Positions 22,547-35,866 of a DNA stretch of 64,000 bases are shown piece after piece. The notes beneath the pieces were generated by a model. That model was not told the origin of the DNA, made no database searches, and was given only the letters and a program-made list of their open reading frames with translations. Both the position numbers and the translations under genes were made by a program. The DNA lies in the NCBI RefSeq assembly GCF_004210375.1, contig NC_134837.1:158823310-158887309 (forward strand), read 5' to 3'. Origin of the DNA: Tachypleus tridentatus. Taxonomy: Eukaryota; Arthropoda; Merostomata; Xiphosura; Limulidae. Every line of letters starts with the position of its first letter. Within the stretch, counting starts at the first letter, position 1.

Positions 22547-23439
22547 GAATCAATATTTTTCTAGTAATCAGAATGTCCCTTTTCAATCAATAGAGAACAC
22601 TAGATACAACTAAAATTTTAAAAACTTGTGGACTCTTCAGTGTTTCAAATCTTGAACATAAAAACAGCTTGTATCAGAAAATAAAATCTTTTAATTAAAG
22701 AAACTTTGAAATATGTTTTCTGAAATGCTTGATTATGATTTTGTGGGCACTTTTGTGGTATATCATGATCACATTGTATTCTATGAAGATACAAAGGTAA
22801 ATGGAAATTCGATAAATTATACTAACCTGATTTCAATTCTTGGAAGATGAACATACTATTACTAGACACCGATACCCAAGAACACACAGTCTTGGTTCCC
22901 TTTGCACTCTTATGTCCATCAATCTATCCAGAAACATCCAGGTTTGAAAAATTTTATATTGTACACAAAATGTTATGTTTCAGTAAAAATAATTTGTTTT
23001 TCATAAAGTTAATATTTTTTTATAAATAAGAGATCAAACAACCCATTCAAATTTTTTGAAAACTTTTCAACAGCACTCATGTGGGTAGTTTTCCACAGGT
23101 GCACACCTTGCGCCTTTAATCTTTTGTAATTTCAAGTATTTATTTAGAAATTGAAGAAGAGGAAAACTACAAAGAAATATAAATGCTGTCCAGTGGCAAA
23201 TATGTGTGTGTGAAAAATTGCAAGCTTTAAACTGCAAATGGAGTGTTGTAAGTTTTCAGGTTTACTGCTGATGCATTATGAAAAATACTCTGAGTTCTTT
23301 TTATTTATCTAATTTTTATATATATATATGTTAAATAAGTGTGTAACTGAGACTTATAATTTGTTATCTATTTACAAGTTTGACAACAAATTATCAACTA
23401 TTGTAGAATTCAGTAGTACCAAAACTACTTAGAAGTAAA
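22547..23439. other. No recognisable gene; possibly the decayed 5' part of the adjacent PLE
   Basis: No conserved segments are seen. A short TA run lies near 23318-23330. Confidence 0.3.
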
Positions 23440-24480
23440 TGGCTTATTTATGGAAAATCCCATATCATCAACTCTATCCAACATTTTCATGACACAGATT
23501 GAATCTCAATCAATGAATTCAGCCTTACATCTGCTACTGTACTGGTACAGATATGTTGATGATACAATTGCTGGATTAACATCTACAGAACATACACTTA
23601 GTTTTTCAACCAAGTTAGCTCCATACATTCCAATATTAAGTTCATCTGTGAACATGAGGAAACTAACCAAATAACATTTCTCAACCTTAAGATCACAAGA
23701 ACTGATACATAATTCAAAACAGAAATCCACAGAAAAATCACCCATACTGGAGTGTATATTCCCTGGGACTTAGCACATGAAACAAAACAAAAACTCAACA
23801 TATTAAGAAACCAAATGAACAGTCACAAAACTATGCTCACCTGATAAAATTAACAATGAAATCAACAAAATAAAATAACACTTTAACATTAACAAATTTT
23901 GTTCAAAAACCATTAAAAATTATACACACACACACCTAGACCAGCGACTCAATCAACAATAAATAAACAATAATTTCAAAGAAACAGCAAACTATAAAAC
24001 CTTACACTGTTGCATACCATATATTCCTGATATTAGTGAAAAAATAACAAACATTTCAAAACCAACAATCCAGTAAACATTAATATACTATTTAAAAACT
24101 ACACTGAAAAATACAACACCAACATTATTTATAAGATTCAATGTAACAACTGCCATGACTTTTATATTGGAGAAATAAGCAGAAAAATGGAAATCAGATT
24201 CAAAGAACACCTCTGCACTTTCTTGAACACAGCAAATCAAATATGCACAGCATAACCATAGAATATTCACACAATAAATAAAAGTCCTACTTTTACAAAA
24301 ATTGAACCAATACAAAGGAAAAACTTTGTACCTATTTTAATTAATAACCTCACATCTAACTGCAGTGCCCCCACACTCTTGTACCCATTTACACTCTTAT
24401 CCCCAAGACATGCCCAGCAACAATCAATTGCAAACTCTTTTTATTAACCTGAAGATGATCTAAGTATGTCAAAATGTTGT
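23440..24480 (+). pseudogene. Penelope-like element: reverse transcriptase and GIY-YIG endonuclease remains
   Basis: The plus strand reads NPISSTLSNIFMTQIE followed by YWYRYVDDTIAGL, containing the reverse transcriptase YxDD motif in the PLE context 'G.P.S...ANI.M...E...W.RYVDDT'. About 530 bases later comes NTNIIYKIQCNNCHDFYIGE followed by SRKMEIRFKEHL, a GIY-YIG nuclease motif (IYKI...YIGE...R...H) characteristic of PLEs. The end at 24449-24480, 'cctgaagatgatctaagtat' then 'gtcaaaatgttg', is a PLE-type terminus. Stops and frameshifts between the domains show it is dead. Confidence 0.8.
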
Positions 24481-27300
24481 TGGTTGGTTTGGTTGTTTAG
24501 CATTTATTGGTGCAATGTGACTGGACTATCTGTGAAAAAAACCAATAAAAAGGTAAAAAAGTAAAATCATTAAAATATGTAAAAAGGAATCATGCTGAAA
24601 GAAAACTTAGTCCAATTTTCAAATTCAAATCTTAGAGTTAAAAAGACCAATGGCAATGTCCAATGTTACAGGTGAACCTATGGTAAAAATATGTTTAAAA
24701 TGGAGCTGTTTCTTTTGTAACAATGGCTATTGTGACCCGAGTGTCACACAGACCACACAGTGGTGCATCAGTACCAGATAAAAGAAAGCGATGAGTTAAA
24801 AATCTGACCAATGCATAGCCTCATTCTGATCCTCACAGAAGCAAAACAGCCAAAGAGCAATAGAAGGTCTGGTCTGGAAAAGCTTATTATTATGTTGCTC
24901 AATCTAAGTGAACTGGCACATAGCTGAGTCTTGAATGCAGAACCATAGTCCATGTGTGAGACAGGCATGGTAGTGATAGAACCACAGCAGACAGACTTAA
25001 CTGCAATGCAAGTGAGCTCGCTCTCACTAATACTGATGTGGCCTGTTATCCAGAAAAACTGGATAGAAGTAGATGATAGAGAGAAATGGGCCAATCAGTT
25101 TTGAATATCGCTGAGAACTAATGTGAAGTGACTCCAGGGCCAATACACAGCTACATGAATCAGTATACATAGTACAGTTTGTGTACTGCATAGCTTTTAT
25201 GTGATCTAGGGCATGAGAAATGGCATAAAATTTGGCAATGAACACAGAAACTGTAGAGGGGATTCTGTGTGCAACAACCAAATCATAAAAAGCCATGGCA
25301 GAGCCCACAGAGTCACCTGATTTTGAACTATCTGTATAAATGGAAGGATGGTTCGAAAGCTGTTTGGCAAATAGAAGGCGATACTTCCAACTGGGACTAT
25401 GTGCCTTCTCCAGATGATTTAAAGAAAGGTCACATTTGGGGATGGTAATTAGCCATAGTGGAATGGGCTGTTCAGTGGATACAGCTACGTTTTTCAAGGA
25501 CAGACCCAATTCATCCACCTGCACCTGGATATAAAGGCCAGAAGGAACAATGGCAGACCATCTACTGAGAAAAAGTATGGTTCACTGAGAAAGGAACATA
25601 CAACCCAAGGTGGGATGCTGGGGTAAGGATCGAAGTTTTGAAGCATAAAGTAAAAACGGTTGCAAACAACAAAGGCATATAGGAGATTCATGAGACTCAG
25701 CATACAAACTGGACTGCAGAAGTGTGAAAGGCCCCTGTGCAGAGCCAAAGCTCCTGATCGTGAACAGGGTCCAACATCTTCAAGGCCGAGGTCATGGTTG
25801 AGCCATAGCCCAGTTTTGATTGAGTAAGAGCACAATAGATTTTTAGCATAGAACATTGATTTGCTCCCCAAGAGGTGAAAAAAAGAAAATGGAGGATGTT
25901 CACTGCTCTTGTACACTTGATACATAGTTGCTTGATGTGCGAGATAAAGGTCAGCTTACAGTCAGAGATAAACCCCAAGAACTTTGCCTCTGGGAGCACA
26001 ACTTCTCCAAGACGGGGGTCAGGGTTTGGGTGAACATTGTGCTGGCAGCCAAAGTGCATGCAGATGGTTCTGGAGTAAGACAAGGTAAAACCATTTTCTG
26101 TGGTCCACTTCAGTAAGCGATTGAGGGCAGTCTGTAGCTACCATTCATTAAACCTCATGGTCAACAATTGATGCAAAATGTGGAAGTTGTTGCCATAAAG
26201 ACTGTTTGCAACTGTAAGGGGGAGTTGTCCACTAATGGCATTGATCTTTATAATGGCAGGATCAAGTTCTGAGATAGCAGTGAAAGAGGGCCAGTTGGCC
26301 TGGTCCAACTTCCATCAAGGCACATGGGTAGCGTGGCATTGACCATGGCCAGTCTCTCTTAAAATTATAGGAATATGATTACTGCCCTATGAGTTACTGT
26401 CAACCCTCCAAGAAAAGTAAGAGAAAAGTGAAGGGGAACAGACAGAAAGATCAATAGCAGTAAAAGACTGACTAGGTGCATGAAAATGAGTATAAGAACA
26501 GGTATTGAAAAAGAGATAGGTTGTGATCCAAAAGCATATTCTCTATGGAATGACCCCTCCCATCAATATCAGCACCACTCCAGACAGGATTATGTCCATT
26601 AAAATCCCCTAGGATTAAAAAGGGAGACAGTAACTGCTCAATGAGAGCATCAAGGTCTGACCATCATCTTCAGAAGCCAGGTTATGAGAACAAACAGTGA
26701 TGGTATGACCCATTGAAGCACAGATGGCTACAGCCTCCAAGAGTGTATCAAGTGGCAAAGATGGGTGGGCACATGCTGATCAACCAGCAGTGCCACCCCA
26801 CCAGGCACTAGTCCATCACAAAACCTGTCATTTCTGTGCAAAGAAAACTGCTGAAGGGTGACTATATCAGCAGGTTTCAGAAATGTTTCCTGTAAGGAGA
26901 GAGACACACGTGATGGTAAGAATCAATCAAATCCTTAATGTCATCTATGTTTGAATGAAAATACATTTCCACTGGATCAGAGTGGCCATTTATATTTATA
27001 TGCAGGAGAATGTGGTGGGGAGCCCTTCTGTTTTCAAACTCCTTTTCTTTCTTTTTTTTACTTTATTGGACAAAGGTCTATCAACCTCCACAGATCCTAC
27101 CCTGGGTCAAGTAAGCAGATCTGTCTGTGAACAAAGATTCCAGCAACTAAGAGTATGAACAAATGGTCATTTTACCTCTTAGAGCTTCTGATGAGGATGG
27201 ACCTAAGGAAACACTAAAACCTGAAGCTAAAGGAAGTGGTACCAAATAGTCACTGGAAGAAGTGGCAGGAACATAGATGGAAGTAGACAGATTTATCAAC
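24481..27300 (-). pseudogene. I/jockey-type LINE with endonuclease, partial reverse transcriptase and RNase H remains
   Basis: Reading the minus strand from 27300 down: endonuclease remnants, including SFHREYAFGSQ and an earlier ILGDFNGHNP-like GDFN segment near 26590-26610; then near 26345-26290 LPMCLDGSWTRPTGPL; then near 26130 the post-catalytic segment TALNRLLKWTTENGFTLSYS followed by RTICMHF; then EAKFLGFISDCKLTFISHIK; and at 25027-25524 an RNase H domain (YTDSSKSGDSVGSAMAFYD, then a second YTDS). The reverse transcriptase palm with YADD is missing between the last two groups before 26083. RNase H after the reverse transcriptase points to the I-type lineage. Many stops. The tail at 24481-24497 is AACC-rich on the minus strand. 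Confidence 0.8.
25027..25524 (-). pseudogene. RNase H domain frame of the I-type LINE
   Basis: A 165-residue open frame. Two acidic strand motifs, SIYTDSSKSGDSVGSAMAF and CTMYTDSCSCVLAL, with FYAISHALDHIKAMQ between them correspond to the first Asp, the helix Glu position (here replaced in FYAISHAL, where 'E' is expected) and the second Asp of RNase H. The lost Glu and the flanking stops suggest no activity. Confidence 0.75.
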
Positions 27301-30300
27301 TCTTTTTTTTTTTACAAACCAGGTGGAGATTAATTATTGATAGTTTAATGTTTGGTTCTCTGAGTTTATATTCTGTAAACCTGGGTGTTTAGTACTAGGT
27401 TATCTAGGCTTGTCATTTACATATGATTATTTAATTATTAGCTTATTCAATTTTGTTACCAATAGTTTTGGGTACTGATTATTATGCTGTTCAGTCCTGT
27501 GAGTTTTAACACTAATTATTAAATCAAAAGTAGGTAAGTATCTAATGTTTATACATGTATTTTCAAAAACAATTGTACAACAAGTGATACATTTTCACAT
27601 TTAATATAATCAAAGCAAATAACTTATTCAAGTAATGTGAGCTAAAAATGTTGATTCTAAACATATAGAGTGCTTTATTCTGAAAAAATAATTAACTTCA
27701 TAAAGATATTTTTGACACAAACTTATTACAAAAGTTTTTTTCCATAACTGCATAGATACAAGCTATATCTTTTTAAACGTTTTCCACTGTTGCAAAGGTT
27801 TTTAATATTATAAACTACGAGTCCATCAAAACAGTTTATTAAAATATACAAATTCAAATGTACAAACAAACTTATAAAAATGAAAATCCATAAAAAATGT
27901 ACAAAGGGCATTTCTTGTTTATGGATGGAAAGTTTAAGTGCACTACCTAAACAATATGAACACACATTGAACACGTTTAACTTGTAAGATTTACTAACTT
28001 GTGTTTAAAAAGTAACTGTAAACAACAGCTGTTATTACGAAATAGAATTTAATTTCAGTTCACTACTTTCAGAAATACTCTTATCACTAGAACTTCCTAA
28101 ATCTAAGTATAGCATTTTGAAAACAAGTTTAATAACATCACCTTAATAAATTTCAGTTGAAACTTTCCTTTACAGAAACTTTAATAATTATTAACAGAAA
28201 GTAATGTAAAAAGCTTTCATTTTACATTTCTCAAAAAATTTTGTAGTTTGAAAGAGATTACTTCTAGGTACAAATAAACATCTCTTAAAAAACAAAATCT
28301 ATCTGATACTGTGTTATACACTGCAGATATGTTCAATATACAAATGCAGTAATATCTTCAGTATGCACCTTCAACTTCTTATTTATGAATATTATATTGG
28401 TTTTGACTGCTGTATCAAGTATAATGGTTAAAATGTAATATATCTTTTCTAATACAAACTGGATTAATCAGTTCTATTAAATTTAACTTTTCAGCAAATC
28501 TTCAAACATCCAATGTAATTAAGGCTTCTCTGCTTTAATTTTATTAAAAAGTTAATAACTTCAGGAATAGTTTAAACATTTGTCATGCTTGTCTGTACAC
28601 TGCTGAACTGTTTTATGGTGTTCTCTGTTTGATTAGGCTTTTAAATTCAGGACATTCAAACTGTTATTTGGCCTGCAATTAAATAATTTGTGCATAAATA
28701 ACACTTAACTTCTAACACCCCCACACTTGTTGATTTGCTTGCTTACTTATTATTATTCACATCCATCAATCTGAGAAAAGACAAATTAACTGAGTATTCT
28801 GTTATGGAGTAACTGATTTTTGGAAAAACCTGCATAACTTGTTTCTTGTTGGACTTTAACCACAACTGAAATTCAGCTGGTACAAAAACAGGATAAGCTG
28901 TGCACATTTTTTACATAGATTGTTTGTGAAAATATTGTTACCAGTTTAAATAATAATTAATAAACAAAAGGTCTTAATACCCTATACAAATGGTAAAAAT
29001 ATATTTTCAAATTATCTACACACTAAGTTTTCTCATACTTGAATAGTCAAAACATTCTGGGATGCTTACAACATGACTCTTAGAGTAAAACCACTGACTA
29101 AACTGATATAAACAAGACTGACATTTTTATGTATTTTTTTTCTTTCTTAGATATGACAGTGATTTTCTTCATTTCTTACAAAACATATACCAATGCATTT
29201 TTTTAATTCAGAACTTTTTGATGAAAAATCCTTAAAATACTGTCAAATTATAACTGATATTGTAAAAATTCTTTTCAGCACTCACACTACAATGAATGAC
29301 AAAATTTTAATTAACTCTTTGTAAGAAATGCTATAATAAAAAAAAATGTGAATCATCCATACATGAAAATGCATATTCTGAGTTGATATTTATGTGTATG
29401 TTTATACACACACTTAACATTGTAGTGATAAAATATAAGTTTAGAAACTGTTTTCTTGCCCTTAAATCATTTGTACACCATTTATAAATTATCATAGTTA
29501 GTCCACACTGAATCAACATTTAATTTATCAGTTTGGAAACCCTGAAGTTATAAAGAACATGACATAACTCTATTGAAAATGATGACATTAATCCTAGAAT
29601 TTCTAAATGTAATACTATATTACACATTTCCTAATAATAATTACTATATGTCCAAAACTACCACACCAATCATAACTGGGTAATATTTGTATAACTAGGC
29701 AATACTTTTATAGTTGAGCAATAAATAATACAATTGAATTTTCTACAAAAATTATACGTTTCAGACTTACCCACTAAAAATTACAAAAAAGGAGAAATTT
29801 CAAATATAAAACAATCAAAAGGAAACTTAAAAAAACTTTCTTTTTCTTTAGTGAAAATCTAACAAGTGTTGCAGCAAAAAAGCATGGAAGTTTCATTGAT
29901 AATTGCACCTATAAAGAAATACTTAAAGTCTACTATCATGTAATGCTGTGACGATAGCTCATTTTTCAACTACAGTTTAAATAAAATCCTTTTTCTCATG
30001 AATGGTGAACTTTACTGAATGTCACGTATTAGTGCATTGTTGTAGAACTGTCAGACAATTCCAGAAAAGCCCAATAGCCTTCTGCAGGAATCAGCAGTTA
30101 TACCTGCCTAGAGGGTGGGTTTTTTTGTAATCACTACTGTTTAAACAATTGTGTTGAGAACATAAATATAGATGTTCACTTGTTTTCCAGTTTACAAAGT
30201 GCTATATTCTTGGTAATAGGAAACTTTGGAAAGATATACAAATTTTTGTAATTATGCATATTTTGTAACCAAGTGTCAATACTAAAAGAATGAAAGAATG

Positions 30301-33300
30301 TGGTTTTATTTAGTTACCTTTTTTTTTATAAACCTTAATAGAAATTCTGTCTTTCACTGAGCAAAATTCTACTAAGTATGCTAGAAATTAGTGAATAGCA
30401 AGAATTGTCATTGTAAAATTGTTGTCTTATAGTGAGAGAGAAAAGCTGAGAGCACTTAAAAGTGAAGAGGAAAGAGATGTTTATCAGTGTTGTTGTTATT
30501 TGAATATAAATGAATGTCAAATATTTTTTTTAAATTGTTTATCTAATGAATACATTTTTATTTAGAAACAGAGTTGTTCTTTCTGACCTGTAACACAATG
30601 ATGATTTTCCACACTTACGAAGTGACCCATATCATTGGTTGTAATCACATTTTGCCATCTGAAACTGTTTACCTGCACTATGTAGAAATAGGAGAGAAAA
30701 ATAAGATGTCTCAAGAGAAAATAAAATAAAATAAATGGGTTAGGGAAGGACTAATTTCTGCAAAAAAGCAGCAGAACTCTGTATAGAACAACCCTCTAGT
30801 GATAAACATGATCAAAAAAGTTGTAATTCCAAGAGTCTTTATTGTGGTCAGTGTGTTATTCAATTACTTTCTATGTAATTTTTATCCATGCATGTTCAAC
30901 CAGCAGAGCAACATAGGCACATGAACACATATGCAACATACTGAAATTGAATGTCATAACACAAAGAGAAGAGAAATGAAGGATAAAATATAAGATTACC
31001 TTACAAACAAAATCTGAACAACTACCTATCATTGCACTCAGGATCACCTAGGACTGTGACCTCAGTAACAAAAGTGGTTTGAATAATCAAGAGACCACAT
31101 GTGACATTGCATGTTCTACAGGTGTTACACAGGGTACCATCTGTCCTACCTAAAGATAGCAGCAATGACATTCACAGCAATTGTAAACCCTTGAGTTTAG
31201 AAAATGGAAGGGACACGGAATTACAAAAGAATGGATCACAAGTTATATGGGATGATTTTTTTATATATATGAACATATGTTATTATTTCCATTAGTCTTG
31301 TGTAGTTTAAATCACTTTTTCATAATCTTTTTTTATTATGTCCAAACCACACTCAACATTATACTAATACAGTCACTGCCCTAATAAATACTCAAGATTA
31401 CATGCATTCTGAAACCCAGTAATCATTATCTACTAAGGGGTGTTTATAGTTTATGATGATGATGATAGAGGGATGATTGATTATGCTTTATGTTTCCTTT
31501 TTCTATCCACTGATGGACTATTGTTATGTAGCAACACCTACTACATAAAGCTTTAGTACAATAAACTGAGAGCACTGTTGTTCCTCTCATCTTTACATGC
31601 TTTCCAAAGTCCATCAAATATGCCCCAAAAAATGATTTCCAAGAAACTGTTTAACCATATAATTCCAAAGGTAATGTCTAGAAATGGTACAGTATGAATT
31701 TACAGTAAGAAACTGACATGCTGTCTTGAATATGTGGTTGAGTACTTTGTCTTGATGTATTCATATCTTACTTGCATTCAGTTCTTCAAAAGATATTTTC
31801 TCACACCACAACTAGCACCTTAGCCTAACAATATGCAGATATCACCTTGATATTTTACTTTAATCTTTAGATACTTAGCTTATCATTATAGCTGTAACTT
31901 GCATTCATAATATATTCATTTAGAAAACTTTCACAAATGCTGTATCTGTACCATTTTTGAAATGTTATATCACGAGCAAGATAAAAAGTTGTCTAGGGTT
32001 ATTGTTATTACACATGCTGTATCTGAAAGGCTTCATCCAATGTGAAGACATACTTCCATTTGCCAGATGCCATGTATCACCAATACATATTTTGACAGCA
32101 ATAAGAATAAGATTTCTGAAAAAGATTAGTTTAAACAATTCTATAAGGAAATGCAACATTGCAACTTTAGTGTTCCAGTAATTTAAGTAACTCGCAAATG
32201 TACTTAGTATGACAATCCACATGAACAAATTCAAAGAACTACGTTAGGCTGAACAGTTCTTTTGAACTGAAAATAAATTCAAATATAAAATAACATTCCA
32301 TTAAAAAAAAGAAAACATTTAATGATAATGAAAACTGTTTTGCACACTTGTTATTTTGTGGGCATGTGCTACCTTAACTCAAACATTTGTATTTTTTGTT
32401 GTGAACGAACAAATATTAAACAATATTTCAGTTTGTTTTATTTAGAAGAGTAAATTTGGATGTAACACTGCAATACCTATCGCATGACATCATGACTCCA
32501 TCGTCGATATAGCTGTAGTGCCTGCTATGCTTTTTAACTGCACAATAACAGAGCATCCCCCCAAAGAGAGTTAATTTTAGCTACCATCTGTGCAAGAAAC
32601 TCACCACACTTCAACTAAATTAAAACAAGAGTGTCATGGTTCTTAACCTCTGTAGTCACATACTAAAAGAATAGCCATGTTTGTAATATAATGTTTGACT
32701 AAATACCTTGAAATATAGCACATAAGGTTTCCCATTTCTGCAAAATATAAATGAAGAAAAATACTTTGAAAAAGTCATGAATAAGCATAAAAAATGATGA
32801 GTAAAAGGGTTTCGTGGGCTCTCAGGTTTGACTGCAGTTTATTTGCAAATTGGTATTAATATACAGAGTCCTTAAAAACAATAAATGAAGTTTTATTTAT
32901 AAAACTTTCAAAACTGAATCCCTATTTCAAGGAGTCAGTAAGATTGTGAGGACTCTTAGGATTAGATCCATTAATTCACATGAAAACTCATGAATCAGCA
33001 AGAAATCATTCCAAATAAAAAAAAATTGATTTTCAAAATGTCAATATTGCTGCTACTAATGGGAGAACAACCATGATCTGGGGAGGGGTCACAGGATTAG
33101 ATATGCACAATTACTTGTAAAAATGTAACCATCACAAAAAAAATGTGGAAAATATTTTGTGCAAACATTTCCTATGAATTTTCATGGGTCACTTATTATT
33201 AATTTTGTGTATTCTAAGCTACCTATGCTGATAACAATAAACTGCATCATTAGTAAATTCTCTATTAGTCAACTATGCACTGATCATTCTGGTAAATGGT

Positions 33301-34240
33301 GTATTAAAATATGTGACAAGTTCTATAGAAACAAATCTGAAAATATTGCAGATTGCTGCTTGAGATAAGTGTAAAAACGTAATACTTCTAATTTTAACTT
33401 AATAAGACCGAAATTATTATTCTTAGAATAAAAGTTCATTCTGAAGTTATACAGATCATAAAAAAATCAGTTTATATGAGTATACACAAATAAAATACTG
33501 TAGACAGAAGAGAAAGTTGTATAATAGACACTTCGGCTCCATGAAGAAATGTATACTTTGTTACTGTACACGTATTTATAATGAGCATTAGAACTATTCT
33601 TTGTAAAACAAGTAATCAGTTGTTGATAATCTCATTTCTAATACTATTAATACTTCATATAAATTATTACTGTGATTATTTAATTAAAGGAGTTCTTGGT
33701 CTATATATCTGCATCATCATGGTTTTGTTCCCAGAACCAGAATATAACACATTTATCTCTTCTGAAGGTACTGTGTTACAACATAATTACTAGAAATGAA
33801 TGTTTTTCCATTATTTGAAATCACATATATTTCATGAGTATCAAATACACAACTTCAAAATATTGTATTAGCTACTATTCCTTAACTTCTTTATGACATA
33901 CAGGGTCATATGACAGAAGAGTTTTTGACCAAAAGTTTAAGAGCCATAGCATACTTTAGTGTATTGTAAGTTAAAGACAACACCTCTAAAACCTACAAGC
34001 ATAATTTCCAAGTGTCAATTCACAAAATTACTTATTGTTGATCATAATCTAGAAGTGTTAACAGCATATGAACTGAAGATCCAGTAGCCTTGGTCTATTT
34101 GAGTGTAAGAAACTCACCAAGAATATAGCTCCACTGTTGTCATTATCCTGTAACTGACAACATTAAAAATGTCTGTATATCATTTTTATAGGATAATGTA
34201 GCATTTATATTACAATAAAAATGTCTATGGTAAAAAAACA
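27301..34240. other. Long AT-rich gap; may include the GLIS2-like 3' UTR
   Basis: No coding segment or family repeat was recognised across this stretch. Small motifs such as a (GAT)n run near 31455-31468 are present. The minus-strand GLIS2-like gene ends at 34296, so its 3' untranslated region lies in the right-hand part. Several minus-strand AATAAA hexamers (TTTATT on plus) occur and none stands out as the real signal. Confidence 0.4.
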
Positions 34241-34295
34241 AAACATGATGACATCTCTCTTTTCATCTGATTGGAAAAAAAAAAGATCATGAGAA

Positions 34296-34846
34296 CTACA
34301 ATTGATTTTCAGTGTTGGAAACAATGTTTCCACTATTTGTGGTTCTAAGGTCAAGTGGCAGTGTTTCATTTGAAGGAGAGGAACACATACCTATCATTTT
34401 ATCACTGATATTTAAATACTTAGTATTTTTGTCTACCAACCTCTGACAAGATTCAAAACAAAACAAATATTCCAAAATTGGCTGCTTATATGAAATGGGT
34501 CTTTCTAAGTTAGACCTAGATTCATTGGCTTCACAAATCACATCTTGGAATCCACTAAGAAATGCACAAGATTTATCACCTTTAAGTCTTGAAAAACTTC
34601 TGTAAGAGTACTTCTGTAACTTGCGAGTTTCACTATGCACGTTCTGTTCGGTGTTGTTCTGAATGTGTCCACAAGATTTTCTATGTTTCCGAAGAGAGCT
34701 GGGATCTGTGTATCTCTTGTTACAGCCTTCTGCTTTGCATACATATGGTTTCTTAACAAAATGTGTTCGTGTATGCTTGAATCGATCACTAGAATTGGTG
34801 TAAGCCTTTCCACAGCCTTCCACATGGCACACGTATGGTTTTTCTC
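34296..34846 (-). CDS. GLIS2: GLIS2-like zinc-finger transcription factor, last coding exon (fingers 4-5 and C-terminus)
   Basis: The acceptor (gagtag) ends at 34847, and GA joins the G left by the previous exon to give Gly of the TGEKPY linker. Finger 4 is [20 protein letters not shown] followed by RTH. Finger 5 is [20 protein letters not shown] followed by KSCGH. The strings [12 protein letters not shown] and [12 protein letters not shown] are diagnostic of the GLI/GLIS/ZIC group, and FKHTRTH is the GLIS2 form. In finger 5 the last His is replaced by Cys (KHRKSC). A roughly 130-residue tail follows, with PLDLR near its end, resembling a CtBP-binding PxDLS motif; GLIS2 is known to bind CtBP1. 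Stop TAG at 34298-34296. Confidence 0.93.
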
Positions 34847-35601
34847 CTACTCAAAAAATACACAGCTTTTATATTATTTAAACTTGCAAAATATTACTAA
34901 TCATTAATTATCAATTAAAAGTCTTGTGTATGTTAATTATCTTTAATTATTTTATTTAAAAAATGTAGTGCAATTGAAGTTCTTTAATAACATTTGCAAT
35001 TTTGTCTTATTAGATAAACAATCTATATAGTATGGTTATGATTGCCACATCCAAACAATTTTGTATCTGAAACAACACAACTATATCAATTCTGCACTGT
35101 TTACAGATGTAGTCCAAATATCTTGGATCTTGAGCTCTGAACTCATTGGTCAAAGACTATGATCAAAGTGACTGCTAATGTGGGCCTTTCATGGATATCC
35201 TATTGGAATATAAAAAAGCACTGGACTTTATGAGATTAATAATGCAATAACTGGTGTCATAAATGTTATATTTAATGTTGACAGGTTGTGTTACAAACCT
35301 GGATCACTGGCATATATGTTTGTTGTGTTAACATAAATATCCAGTAAGAAATACAACTAAACAGACAAATGATAAACAATTAGTCATTAAAACTAAAATA
35401 TGCAAGATGGACTACAGAATTAAACAGTAGTCAGAGCATAGATACAACTTTTTATATGCCTATTTTTGAACAGTTTATACAGTATTTTAAGTAGTGCTTA
35501 ATTTGTTACACTTGTCTTAATAGATTAGTATTAAGCCTATTATATTTTAATACAACATTCTTTATTTCATCCTTTAGTGTTTTCAATAAGATTTTTTTGT
35601 T

Positions 35602-35866
35602 TGTATGGAATTTTGTGCAAATCTATGTAAGGGCTACCTGCACTAGCCATTCCTAATTTAACAATGTAAGAGTAGAGTGAAAGCAGCTAATCATCACCAC
35701 CAACTGCCAACTCTTGGGCTACTCTTTTACCTCGAAATAGTGGAATTGACCATCACATTATAAATGCTCCCACAATTAGAAGAGCAAGCATGTTTGGTTT
35801 GATGGTACTAACACTCCTCACATTATGAGTCGAGTGCCTTAACCACCTGGCCATGCCAAGCCATTT
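35602..35866 (-). repeat. Old degenerate SINE family A in GLIS2 intron
   Basis: From 'ggaattttgtgcaaatctat' to 'ggccatgccaagcc' it follows the family A body in reverse orientation, with many substitutions (for example caaactcttgggctactctt retained, CpG sites lost). It lies in the last intron of the GLIS2-like gene, same strand as the gene. Confidence 0.85.

Noticed and set aside
31455-31468. Short GAT repeat
   Set aside because: Too short to be more than a simple-sequence run.
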